Below, in pieces: positions 1 to 5,597 of a DNA stretch of 5,686 bases (positions within the stretch are counted from its first letter, which is position 1; every line of letters starts with the position of its first letter). The DNA is from a bacterium (GTDB lineage Bacteria; Ratteibacteria; UBA8468). The notes beneath the pieces are model-generated. The model worked only from the letters and a program-made list of their open reading frames with translations, did no database searches and was not told the DNA's origin. Where the stretch lies: assembly GCA_030630065.1 (NCBI GenBank), contig DAOVNU010000056.1, forward strand, positions 1 to 5,686, read 5' to 3'. Both the position numbers and the translations under genes were made by a program.

Positions 1-174
1 CTGGGCATCACCTATGCCTATTCCGAGGACGTGACGATGGGTCTGCTGATGGGTTACTTCACCAGAGGTGACCTCCTCAAGAACGCTGTCGAAGACGCCG
101 CTGGTTTAGGAATGGGTGCAGGCGCCTCCACCGATGCGATGCAGATTGTCGGTACTGTCGCAGTTAGTTTCTAA
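1..174 (+). CDS. C-terminal end of a probable outer-membrane beta-barrel protein (5' end outside the window)
   Basis: Frame 1 is open from the window edge to a TAA at 172-174 and gives 57 residues beginning LGITYAYSEDVTMGLLMGYF. The last stretch (MQIVGTVAVSF) alternates hydrophobic and small or polar residues and ends in Phe, the usual signature of the final beta-strand recognised by the BAM machinery in outer-membrane proteins. The Gly-rich middle (AAGLGMGAGAS) would fit a turn or loop. G+C is about 55% and most two-fold codons end in C (GAC, TTC, AAC), unlike the A/T-richer neighbours, which suggests a highly expressed gene. A strong terminator follows 24 nt after the stop. I cannot name the family from this fragment. 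Coding is well supported; the barrel role is inferred from the C-terminus. Confidence 0.7.
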   Translation: MGITYAYSEDVTMGLLMGYFTRGDLLKNAVEDAAGLGMGAGASTDAMQIVGTVAVSF

Positions 175-198
175 CTTCATCGGAAACAAGAGAATAAT

Positions 199-236
199 AC
201 AAACCCCTGGGAAGTAATTCCCGGGGGTTTGTTTTG
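199..236 (+). terminator. Rho-independent terminator after the barrel-protein gene
   Basis: A 15-bp stem with one G-T pair is formed by 199-213 and 218-232 around a GTAA loop, with a G/C-rich core (CCCCTGGG against CCCGGGGG), followed by a T-rich tail (TTTTGTTATTT). It separates the upstream gene from groES, so groES should have its own promoter in the remaining A/T-rich leader at about 235-260. I could not assign convincing -35 and -10 boxes there. Confidence 0.9.
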
Positions 237-276
237 TTATTTGCAATAATAAAAATAAAGAAAGGAGGAGAAAAAG

Positions 277-564
277 ATGGCGGTAAGACCATTAGGAGAC
301 AGGGTTTTGATTAAAGCCCTGGAAGCAAAGGAAAAGAGCAAAGGAGGCATTGTCCTTCCGGATACGGCAAAAGAGAAGCCCCAGGAAGGAAAGGTGATTG
401 CGGTAGGAAAAGGAAAGGTTTCCGAGGAAGGAAAGGCAACTCCTTTAGAGGTAAAAAAAGGGGATAAAATCCTTTACGGAAAATACTCCGGCACCGAGAT
501 TACGGTTGATGACGAGGAGTATATCATTCTGCGCGAGGACGACATCCTGGCAGTGATAGAGTAA
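277..564 (+). CDS. groES: Co-chaperonin GroES (Hsp10)
   Basis: The 95-residue protein has the normal length for GroES. It forms the heptameric cytoplasmic lid that caps the GroEL cage and triggers release of substrate protein inside it. The N-terminus (VRPLGDRVLIKALE) is the family signature. The mobile loop lies at about residues 17-33 and contains the hydrophobic tripeptide IVL (25-27, in GGIVLPDTAKEKPQ) that docks on the GroEL apical domain. The C-terminus (EEYIILREDDILAVIE) matches the family's closing beta-strands. The ATG follows a strong AGGAGG at 263-268 with 8-nt spacing, which fixes the start. groEL follows after a 160-nt gap, longer than usual for this pair. No CIRCE repeat is visible upstream, so HrcA control is not supported here. 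Confidence 0.98.
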   Translation: MAVRPLGDRVLIKALEAKEKSKGGIVLPDTAKEKPQEGKVIAVGKGKVSEEGKATPLEVKKGDKILYGKYSGTEITVDDEEYIILREDDILAVIE

Positions 565-570
565 AGAATC

Positions 571-602
571 GCAACCACGGATGAACACAGATAAACACCA
601 AG
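571..602. repeat. Degenerate 10-bp tandem units (CACGGATGAA type)
   Basis: Consecutive units CACGGATGAA (576-585) and CACAGATAAA (586-595), followed by CACC, repeat with a 10-bp period right after groES. The pattern resembles a widespread intergenic motif (CACGGATGAACACAGAT-like) that I recall from many uncultured bacterial genomes; that link is from memory, not a search. Read on the - strand it gives the characteristic string LSVFIRG, which can produce false ORFs. No function is known to me. Confidence 0.5.
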
Positions 603-691
603 GGTAGTGGACGAGCTTGCTCGTCTGCCAACCAAGGTTGACTACTACATATACATATAAGCAAAGCAAGCTTTGCAACTACGTCTTGGTG
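596..691. repeat. Composite palindromic element between groES and groEL
   Basis: CACCAAG (596-602) and CTTGGTG (685-691) form short inverted ends. Inside each end sits a GTAGT-like box and a palindrome: GACGAGC-TT-GCTCGTC at 610-625 on the left and GCAAAGC-AA-GCTTTGC at 661-676 on the right. The right half, reverse-complemented, aligns with the left (CACCAAG, GTAGT, then a palindrome around AGCTTGCT), so the two halves look like inverted, diverged copies. The left hairpin would have a CUUG tetraloop in RNA. A small palindrome CAACC-AA-GGTTG lies between them at about 629-640. It encodes nothing and could be a MITE-like insertion or an RNA-processing or attenuation structure. Confidence 0.6.
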
Positions 692-724
692 AAAAAAGAA
701 AAATAAAATAAAGAGGAGAGAAAA

Positions 725-2368
725 ATGGCAAAGCAGTTAATCTATAATGAGGAGGCAAGGCGAACCCTCCTTAAAGGAATTGACCAACTTGCGGCGGCCT
801 TAAAGCCCACCCTTGGGCCAAGAGGGCGGTGTGCAGTTCTGGACAAAAAGTTTGGTTCTCCCACAGTGATTAATGATGGAGTTACAATCGCCAAGGAGAT
901 TGAGTTAAAGGACCCTTATGAGAATATGGGAGCACAGTTAGCCAAAGAGATTGCGGAAAAAACAAAGGACGCTACCGGGGACGGGACAACCAGTGCCGTC
1001 GTTCTCGGACAGGCAATCGTGACCGAAGGGCTGAAGAATGTCACTGCGGGAGCCAATCCGGTTCAACTACGAAGAGGAATCGAGAAAGCAACTGCCGCAG
1101 TCGTAGAAAAACTGAAAGAATTAAGTAAACCGGTAAAGGGAAAAGAGGAGATTGCCCAGGTAGCAACCGTAGCCGCCGCCAATGATATCGAGATGGGCAA
1201 GATGGTGGCGGAGGCAATGGATAAGGTTGGCAAGGATGGAGTGATTACCGTTGAGGAAGCCAAGACGATGGAGACCGAACTAAAGGTCGTGGAGGGAATG
1301 CAGTTTGACCGCGGTTATCTCTCTCCTTACTTTGTCACCAATGCCGAAAAGATGGAATGCAGTTTAGAAGAACCATACATCCTGATTCACGACAAAAAAA
1401 TCTCGGCGATGAAAGACCTTCTGCCTTTATTGGAGAAGATTGCCCAATCCGGAAAGCCACTTTTGATTATTGCCGAAGAGGTAGAAGGAGAAGCATTAGC
1501 CACTTTAGTCGTTAACAAATTAAGAGGAACACTTTCCTGCTGCGCAGTGAAAGCACCCGGCTTTGGAGACAGAAGAAAAGAGATGATGGGAGATATTGCC
1601 ACTCTCACTAACGGACAACTGATTGCCGAAGAACTGGGTTTGAAACTGGAAAACGTGAAGGTGGAGATGCTGGGTAAAGCAAAAAAGGTTACGGTGGACA
1701 AAGAAAATACCACCATTATCGAGGGCTCGGGAAAGGCATCCGACATCTCGGGAAGAATCACCCAGATTAAGAATGCAATCGAGAAGAGTGATTCCGACTA
1801 CGATAAGGAAAAACTTCAGGAAAGGTTGGCAAAATTGGCCGGGGGCGTAGCGGTAATCAACGTTGGTGCCGCCACCGAGACCGATATGAAGGAAAGAAAA
1901 GAAAGAGTCGATGATGCCCTTTCTGCAGTCAGAGCTGCGGTAGAAGAAGGAATTGTCCCGGGAGGAGGAGTGGCTCTTCTGCGTTGCCAGGATGAGATTG
2001 ACAAGGTAAAATTTTCAGGTCAAGATGAAAAGGTCGGGGGTAAGATTGTGAGGAAGTCCCTGGAAGCACCTTTGCGCCAGATTGCTGAAAATTCAGGCCT
2101 GGAGGGCTCGGTAGTGATTAATCAGGTGAAAAAGGAAGCAACAAACGTTGGGCTTAATGCCGAAACAGAAAAATATGAGGATTTGGTCAAGAGCGGAATA
2201 GTTGACCCAACAAAGGTGGTAAGAGTGGAATTACAGAATGCGGCCAGTATGGCTGGTCTGCTTCTGAATTCCGAAACCCTCATCACCGATATCCCAGAGA
2301 AGAAGGAAGGCGGTATGGCTATGCCTCCTGGTGGTATGGGCGGAGGAATGCCGGGTATGGGTATGTAA
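725..2368 (+). CDS. groEL: Chaperonin GroEL (Hsp60)
   Basis: The 547-residue protein has the standard GroEL length. It forms the cytoplasmic double-ring ATP-dependent folding cage that works with GroES. Nucleotide-site motifs are all present: TLGPRGR (29-35), NDGVT (50-54), GDGTTS (85-90, with D86 matching the E. coli metal-binding Asp87) and RVDDAL (394-399, with D397 matching the catalytic Asp398). The apical and hinge region carries VKAPGFGDRR (275-284), and PGGGVALL lies at 412-419 in the C-terminal equatorial part. The C-terminus is the flexible tail GGMAMPPGGMGGGMPGMGM. Two adjacent cysteines (272-273) precede VKAPGFG; I attach no function to them. The ATG follows AGGAG at 714-718 with 6-nt spacing. 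A strong terminator starts 11 nt after the stop, so groES-groEL is the whole unit. Confidence 0.99.
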   Translation: MAKQLIYNEEARRTLLKGIDQLAAALKPTLGPRGRCAVLDKKFGSPTVINDGVTIAKEIELKDPYENMGAQLAKEIAEKTKDATGDGTTSAVVLGQAIVTEGLKNVTAGANPVQLRRGIEKATAAVVEKLKELSKPVKGKEEIAQVATVAAANDIEMGKMVAEAMDKVGKDGVITVEEAKTMETELKVVEGMQFDRGYLSPYFVTNAEKMECSLEEPYILIHDKKISAMKDLLPLLEKIAQSGKPLLIIAEEVEGEALATLVVNKLRGTLSCCAVKAPGFGDRRKEMMGDIATLTNGQLIAEELGLKLENVKVEMLGKAKKVTVDKENTTIIEGSGKASDISGRITQIKNAIEKSDSDYDKEKLQERLAKLAGGVAVINVGAATETDMKERKERVDDALSAVRAAVEEGIVPGGGVALLRCQDEIDKVKFSGQDEKVGGKIVRKSLEAPLRQIAENSGLEGSVVINQVKKEATNVGLNAETEKYEDLVKSGIVDPTKVVRVELQNAASMAGLLLNSETLITDIPEKKEGGMAMPPGGMGGGMPGMGM

Positions 2369-2379
2369 AGAAAACATAA

Positions 2380-2412
2380 AAAAAAGCCCCTGTGTTTTAC
2401 AGGGGCTTTTTT
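2380..2412. terminator. Bidirectional intrinsic terminator between groEL and rho
   Basis: Arms 2380-2393 and 2399-2412 form a 14-bp stem (core AGCCCCTGT/ACAGGGGCT) with a GTTTT loop. The + strand ends in six Ts (2407-2412). On the - strand the eight As at 2378-2385 become a U tract. It can therefore end groESL transcripts rightward and the ahcY-coaE-rho transcript leftward. Confidence 0.93.
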
Positions 2413-2419
2413 ATTATTC

Positions 2420-2498
2420 GGGGTCAGGTCTTGACATTTGACAAAATTCCATAGATATAAACTTGTAAATATTTTGTCAAATGTCAAGACCTGACCCC
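2420..2498. repeat. Perfect 28-bp inverted repeat (mobile-type palindrome) overlapping the rho 3' end
   Basis: The left arm 2420-2447 begins GGGGTCAGGTCTTGACATTT. The right arm 2471-2498 is its exact reverse complement, ending AATGTCAAGACCTGACCCC. The 23-nt loop is A/T-rich. All 28 pairs are Watson-Crick, and no poly-T tract adjoins it, so it is not a normal terminator. From memory, this GGGGTCAGGTCTTGAC sequence recurs in many genomes next to IS200-like/REP-associated tyrosine transposase genes; no transposase is present here. No target duplication is evident at the edges. The right arm overlaps rho by 15 nt, including its stop codon. Confidence 0.85.
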
Positions 2499-3752
2499 TT
2501 TAATTCCCATCAAAAACTCAGCATTGGAGGTTGTTTTCTTCAATTTTTCGGTAAGTAACTCCATTGCTTCTACAGGAGTGAGCGAAGAGAGGGATTTACG
2601 CAAAAGCCAGATTCGTTTCAGCTCCTCAGGGTCAATCAGAAGTTCTTCCCTCCTTGTTCCGGATTTATTAATGTCAATTGCCGGCCACGTCCTTCTATCG
2701 GCTAACTTCCGGTCCAGGTTAACCTCCATATTCCCCGTTCCTTTAAATTCCTCAAAGATAACGTCATCCATCCGGCTACCGGTCTCAACTAAAGCGGTCG
2801 CCATAATGGTCAAACTGCCTCCTTCCTCAACATTTCTGGCGGAACCAAAGAATTTCTTTGGTCTTTCCAGGGCAGTGGACTCCAAGCCCCCGGTCATAAT
2901 CTTACCGGTATGGGGAATAAGAACGTTATAGGCCCTTGCCAATCTGGTAACACTATCCAATAGTATTACCACGTCCTTTTTATATTCCACTAAATGCTTT
3001 GCCTTTTCCAGAACCATCTCCGCCACCTGAATATGACGATTGGGTGGTTCATCAAAGGTAGCGCTGATTACCTCACCTTTTACCGAGCGCTGCATCTCGG
3101 TAACCTCTTCCGGTCTTTCCCCAATTAAAAGCATAATCAGAATAACTTCAGGATTGTTCGCGGTAATGCTCTCGGCTAATTTCTGTAATAGCACCGTTTT
3201 ACCCGTTCGGGGAGCCGCTACAATCAAACCGCGTTGACCTTTGCCAATAGGAGTGACAAGGTCCATCACCCGCATCGCGATTTCTCTTGGTTCGGTCTCC
3301 AGAACAAAACGTTCATCGGGATAAAGAGGGGTGAGATTTTCAAAAAGAATTTTATCCCTGGCTATTTCCGGATTTTCCGAGTTTATGGCTTCTACCTTAA
3401 GAAGCGCGAAATATTTTTCGGTATCCTTGGGCGGCCGAATTTGCCCGGCAATCGTATCCCCGGTAGCTAAACGAAATCTTTTGATCTGGGAAGGAGACAC
3501 GTAAATATCGTCAGGGCTGGGAAGATAATTATAATTAGCGGACCTCAAAAAGCCAAAACCATCAGGATGGACTTCCAGAAGTCCCTCCCCAAAAAGAAGC
3601 CCGTTTTTCTCTGTTTGCGCCTGCAGGACTTTAAAAATCAATTCCTGTTTTTTTAAACCACCGATTCCGTTAACCTTCAGTCCGCGGGCTGTCTTCTGCA
3701 ATTTAGGAATGGTAAACTTCTTTAATTCCGTAATATTCAATTCTTCAGCCAT
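2484..3752 (-). CDS. rho: Transcription termination factor Rho
   Basis: The 422-residue protein (E. coli Rho has 419) is the hexameric RNA-dependent ATPase/helicase that releases RNA polymerase from untranslated transcripts. Residues 7-45 are the Rho N-terminal helical domain (ELKKFTIPKLQKTARGL). Residues 54-125 are the cold-shock-like RNA-binding domain (LLEVHPDGFGFLRS). The ATPase core follows: KGQRGLIVAAPRTGKT with Walker A at 179-186, Walker B VVILLD (261-266), the Q-loop area LESTALERPKKFFGSAR (290-306) and the R-loop FKGTGN (336-341). The ATG overlaps the coaE stop by 8 nt, with AGGAGG only 3 nt upstream, which points to coupled translation. An in-frame TGA five codons upstream rules out a longer form. 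The last four residues (GVRS) and the stop are encoded by the inverted repeat at 2420-2498, so the native C-terminus was probably altered beyond the catalytic core. Confidence 0.98.
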   Translation of the reverse strand: MAEELNITELKKFTIPKLQKTARGLKVNGIGGLKKQELIFKVLQAQTEKNGLLFGEGLLEVHPDGFGFLRSANYNYLPSPDDIYVSPSQIKRFRLATGDTIAGQIRPPKDTEKYFALLKVEAINSENPEIARDKILFENLTPLYPDERFVLETEPREIAMRVMDLVTPIGKGQRGLIVAAPRTGKTVLLQKLAESITANNPEVILIMLLIGERPEEVTEMQRSVKGEVISATFDEPPNRHIQVAEMVLEKAKHLVEYKKDVVILLDSVTRLARAYNVLIPHTGKIMTGGLESTALERPKKFFGSARNVEEGGSLTIMATALVETGSRMDDVIFEEFKGTGNMEVNLDRKLADRRTWPAIDINKSGTRREELLIDPEELKRIWLLRKSLSSLTPVEAMELLTEKLKKTTSNAEFLMGIKGVRS

Positions 3753-3761
3753 TTTCCTCCT
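3745..3761 (-). promoter_or_regulatory. coaE-rho stop/start overlap with closely spaced ribosome binding site
   Basis: Read on the - strand this is AGGAGG-AAA-ATGGCTGA. The rho ATG (3752-3750) lies inside coaE, whose TGA is at 3747-3745, giving an 8-nt overlap. The Shine-Dalgarno core (3761-3756) is only 3 nt from the ATG, shorter than the usual 5-9 nt. Reinitiation by ribosomes finishing coaE would explain good expression despite that spacing. Confidence 0.75.
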
Positions 3762-4323
3762 TTTTCATAATTTCACGGTAAATATTTTTCACCTGTTTTT
3801 TTGTCTCTTCTTTTGTGCCATTGTTATCAATAATGAAATTTGCTCTCCTTTCCTTTTCCCGCAAGGGAATCTGGCTCTTGATTCGCTTCAAAACCTCCTC
3901 TTCCCGGAACTTTCCCGTGAGAAGGATCCTCTTCAAAATAAGATTCTCTTTCGCCGAAACGACCAGAACCCTATCCACCAACCCCCTCACCCCTGCTTCA
4001 AATAAGAGCGGTAGTTCAATCGCCACCAGAGGAGATTCCAGCCCTGATATTCTTTTTTTGACCTTATTTATTACCTCAGGATGAATAATTTGTTCCAATT
4101 GCTTCCTTTTTTTCTGGCTGGAAAAAACAATTTTTGCTAATTTTTTGCGATTGCTCGTACCAAAATTCTTTTTAATCCGGAACGTAAGAGAACCATCTTT
4201 TGATTTCAATAGGGTATGTACTATTGCGTCAGCATCAATAGTCACAACTCCTAATCTCTTGAAAATCCTGGTAACAAAACTTTTCCCCGAACCAAACGTT
4301 CCGGTAATCCCTAAAATAAGCAT
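3745..4323 (-). CDS. coaE: Dephospho-CoA kinase
   Basis: The 192-residue protein is the cytoplasmic P-loop kinase that phosphorylates the 3'-hydroxyl of dephospho-CoA, the final step of coenzyme A synthesis. Visible motifs are the Walker A loop GTFGSGKS (8-15), DAD (30-32) where the acceptor is bound, IIHPEV (79-84), PLLFEAG (105-111), and the C-terminal RRANFIIDNNGT (159-170) with the conserved NNG. Two small departures: the stretch between the DAD helix and KKLAKIVFS (61-68) is about ten residues shorter than in typical CoaE, and the usual Ala-Asp in the C-terminal motif is Ala-Asn (161-162). The start is fixed by the glycine loop, but no Shine-Dalgarno is seen before this ATG. It lies 38 nt after ahcY and overlaps rho by 8 nt. 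Confidence 0.95.
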   Translation of the reverse strand: MLILGITGTFGSGKSFVTRIFKRLGVVTIDADAIVHTLLKSKDGSLTFRIKKNFGTSNRKKLAKIVFSSQKKRKQLEQIIHPEVINKVKKRISGLESPLVAIELPLLFEAGVRGLVDRVLVVSAKENLILKRILLTGKFREEEVLKRIKSQIPLREKERRANFIIDNNGTKEETKKQVKNIYREIMKKEENG

Positions 4324-4361
4324 AGAATTTATTAATTTTTCGTGATTTTGCGGTAAGTTTC

Positions 4362-5534
4362 TTATGTTCCCAGCGTCCAGGAGGAAAGGTAAGTTTTTTG
4401 TTCTTTAGTTAAGGTATCAATTTTAATTCCGAGTGACTTCAATTTGAGATAAGCAATCTCCTCATCAATTTCGTGAGGGACGGGATAAACCTTTTTTGCC
4501 AATTTTCCTTCAGTCCCCTTCAAATATTCCGCCGCTTTCGCCTGATTGGCAAAACTCATATCCATCACACTGGACGGATGGCCTTCTGCTCCGGCTAAAT
4601 TCAAAAGTCGACCTTCGGTAAGGAGATAAATCCGCCGATTTTTAGAAATTTGATATTCTTCCACCCCTTCTCTCACCTTTGTCTTTTTATGAGAAATTGC
4701 TCCTAATGCCGCAAGATTAATCTCCGCATTGAAATGTCCGGAATTCCCCAAAATTGCCCCATCCTTCATTAGTTCGAACTCTTCTTTTCCAATAACGTTT
4801 TTATCCCCGGTGGTAGTGATGAAAACGTCCCCAATTTTTGCCGCTTCTTTGATTGGCATTACGCGATAGCCATCCATTACCGCCTCTAAACCCTTTAAGG
4901 GAGAGACCTCGGTAATGATTACATTCGCTCCCATTCCCTTAGCGCGCAATGCCACTCCCCTTCCACACCAGCCGTAGCCAGAGACAACAAACGTCCTTCC
5001 GGCAAGAAGGATATTCGTCGTGCGTAGTAATCCGTCAATCGTAGATTGCCCAGTGCCATAACGATTATCAAAAAGATGTTTAGTATTAGCGTCATTAACC
5101 GCAATAACCGGGAAACGGAGAAGTTTATTTTTCTCCAAACTTCTCAAGCGATGAATCCCGGTGGTTGTCTCTTCCGTACCGCCGATAATATCGGAAACTT
5201 TTCTTTTGTGGGCGGTGGAAACCAAATCGGCTCCATCGTCCATAAGGATTTGAGGTTGATAGCTCAAGACCTTTTCAATGTGAGTATAATAATCTTTAGC
5301 CGTCTCACCGCGATGGGCAAAAATATGAATTCCGTTTTTCGCTAAAAAGGCGGTCACATTATCATTGGTACTCAATGGATTTGAGGCACAAAGGTAAACC
5401 TTCGCACCACCCGCTTTAAGAGTGAGGGCAAGATTAGCCGTTTCCGTAGTAATATGAAGGCAGGCGCCTATTTTTAATCCCTTTAAAGGTTTATTTTTAG
5501 AGAAATCATTTTTAATGGTGGTCAGCACCAGCAT
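4362..5534 (-). CDS. ahcY: Adenosylhomocysteinase (S-adenosyl-L-homocysteine hydrolase)
   Basis: This cytoplasmic NAD-dependent enzyme splits S-adenosylhomocysteine, the by-product of SAM-dependent methylation, into homocysteine and adenosine. Counting from the Met at 5534 (390 residues), the substrate domain has CLHITTETA (25-33), SNPLSTND (51-58) and DDGAD (99-103). Catalytic residues are E122 in EETTTG, K152, D156 and N157 in NDANTKHLFDNRYGTGQS. The NAD-binding Rossmann loop is GYGWCGRG (187-194). Later motifs are GHFNAEI (266-272) and EGHPSSVMDMSFANQ (317-331). The C-terminus ends in SSWTLGT and lacks the YRY tail of eukaryotic enzymes, as in archaeal and Thermotoga-type proteins. The annotated start is provisional: family-like N-terminal sequence continues in frame to about 5597 without an ATG, GTG or TTG (see the next entry). 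No convincing Shine-Dalgarno precedes 5534. Confidence 0.96.
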   Translation of the reverse strand: MLVLTTIKNDFSKNKPLKGLKIGACLHITTETANLALTLKAGGAKVYLCASNPLSTNDNVTAFLAKNGIHIFAHRGETAKDYYTHIEKVLSYQPQILMDDGADLVSTAHKRKVSDIIGGTEETTTGIHRLRSLEKNKLLRFPVIAVNDANTKHLFDNRYGTGQSTIDGLLRTTNILLAGRTFVVSGYGWCGRGVALRAKGMGANVIITEVSPLKGLEAVMDGYRVMPIKEAAKIGDVFITTTGDKNVIGKEEFELMKDGAILGNSGHFNAEINLAALGAISHKKTKVREGVEEYQISKNRRIYLLTEGRLLNLAGAEGHPSSVMDMSFANQAKAAEYLKGTEGKLAKKVYPVPHEIDEEIAYLKLKSLGIKIDTLTKEQKTYLSSWTLGT

Positions 5535-5597
5535 CTGCCTGGCTGCCCATTCAACTAATAATTTACCTTTTCCGGCAAGTTTTAAATCCTTAATTTC
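5535..5597 (-). other. In-frame N-terminal extension of ahcY lacking a standard start codon
   Basis: Reading upstream from the Met at 5534 in the same frame gives EIKDLKLAGKGKLLVEWAAR plus Q before a TAG at 5600-5598. This matches the start of the family (IKDxxLAxxGRxxIEWAxxxMPVL), so it is almost certainly part of the ancestral protein. No ATG, GTG or TTG lies in it; the only initiator-like codon is ATT at 5594-5592. An ATG at 5605-5603 with AGGA just before it lies one frame away and reaches a TAA after seven codons (MIRKLRI). Possibilities are ATT initiation, one missing base in 5582-5605, or a truncated protein starting at 5534. Confidence 0.7.

Noticed and set aside
230..262. Sigma-70-like promoter for groES (TTGTTT or TTGCAA with A/T-rich -10)
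   Set aside because: The stretch is so A/T-rich that many weak matches exist; none has a good -10 box at proper spacing.
445..678. 77-residue - strand frame across the groES end and spacer
   Set aside because: It lies mostly antisense to groES and over the intergenic repeat; the LSVFIRG string is a by-product of the repeat units. No family resemblance.
565..724. CRISPR array or tRNA in the groES-groEL spacer
   Set aside because: Repeats are too short and degenerate with no regular spacers, and no cloverleaf or T-loop sequence is seen.
1387..1761. 124-residue - strand frame inside groEL
   Set aside because: Ser/Pro/Phe-rich composition typical of antisense shadows of a conserved gene.
2122..2487. 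121-residue - strand frame across the groEL end and the palindrome
   Set aside because: Its start lies inside the inverted repeat, it runs through a strong terminator and is antisense to the conserved groEL C-terminus.
2412..2510. Target-site duplication flanking the 28-bp inverted repeat
   Set aside because: ATTC occurs at 2416-2419 and again at 2503-2506, but the second copy does not abut the arm, so it is not evidence of insertion.
2524..2931. 135-residue + strand frame opposite rho
   Set aside because: Fully antisense to conserved Rho motifs, low-complexity Ser/Leu composition, no ribosome site.
5046..5345. 99-residue + strand frame opposite ahcY
   Set aside because: Antisense to the conserved AhcY catalytic region; no recognisable domain.
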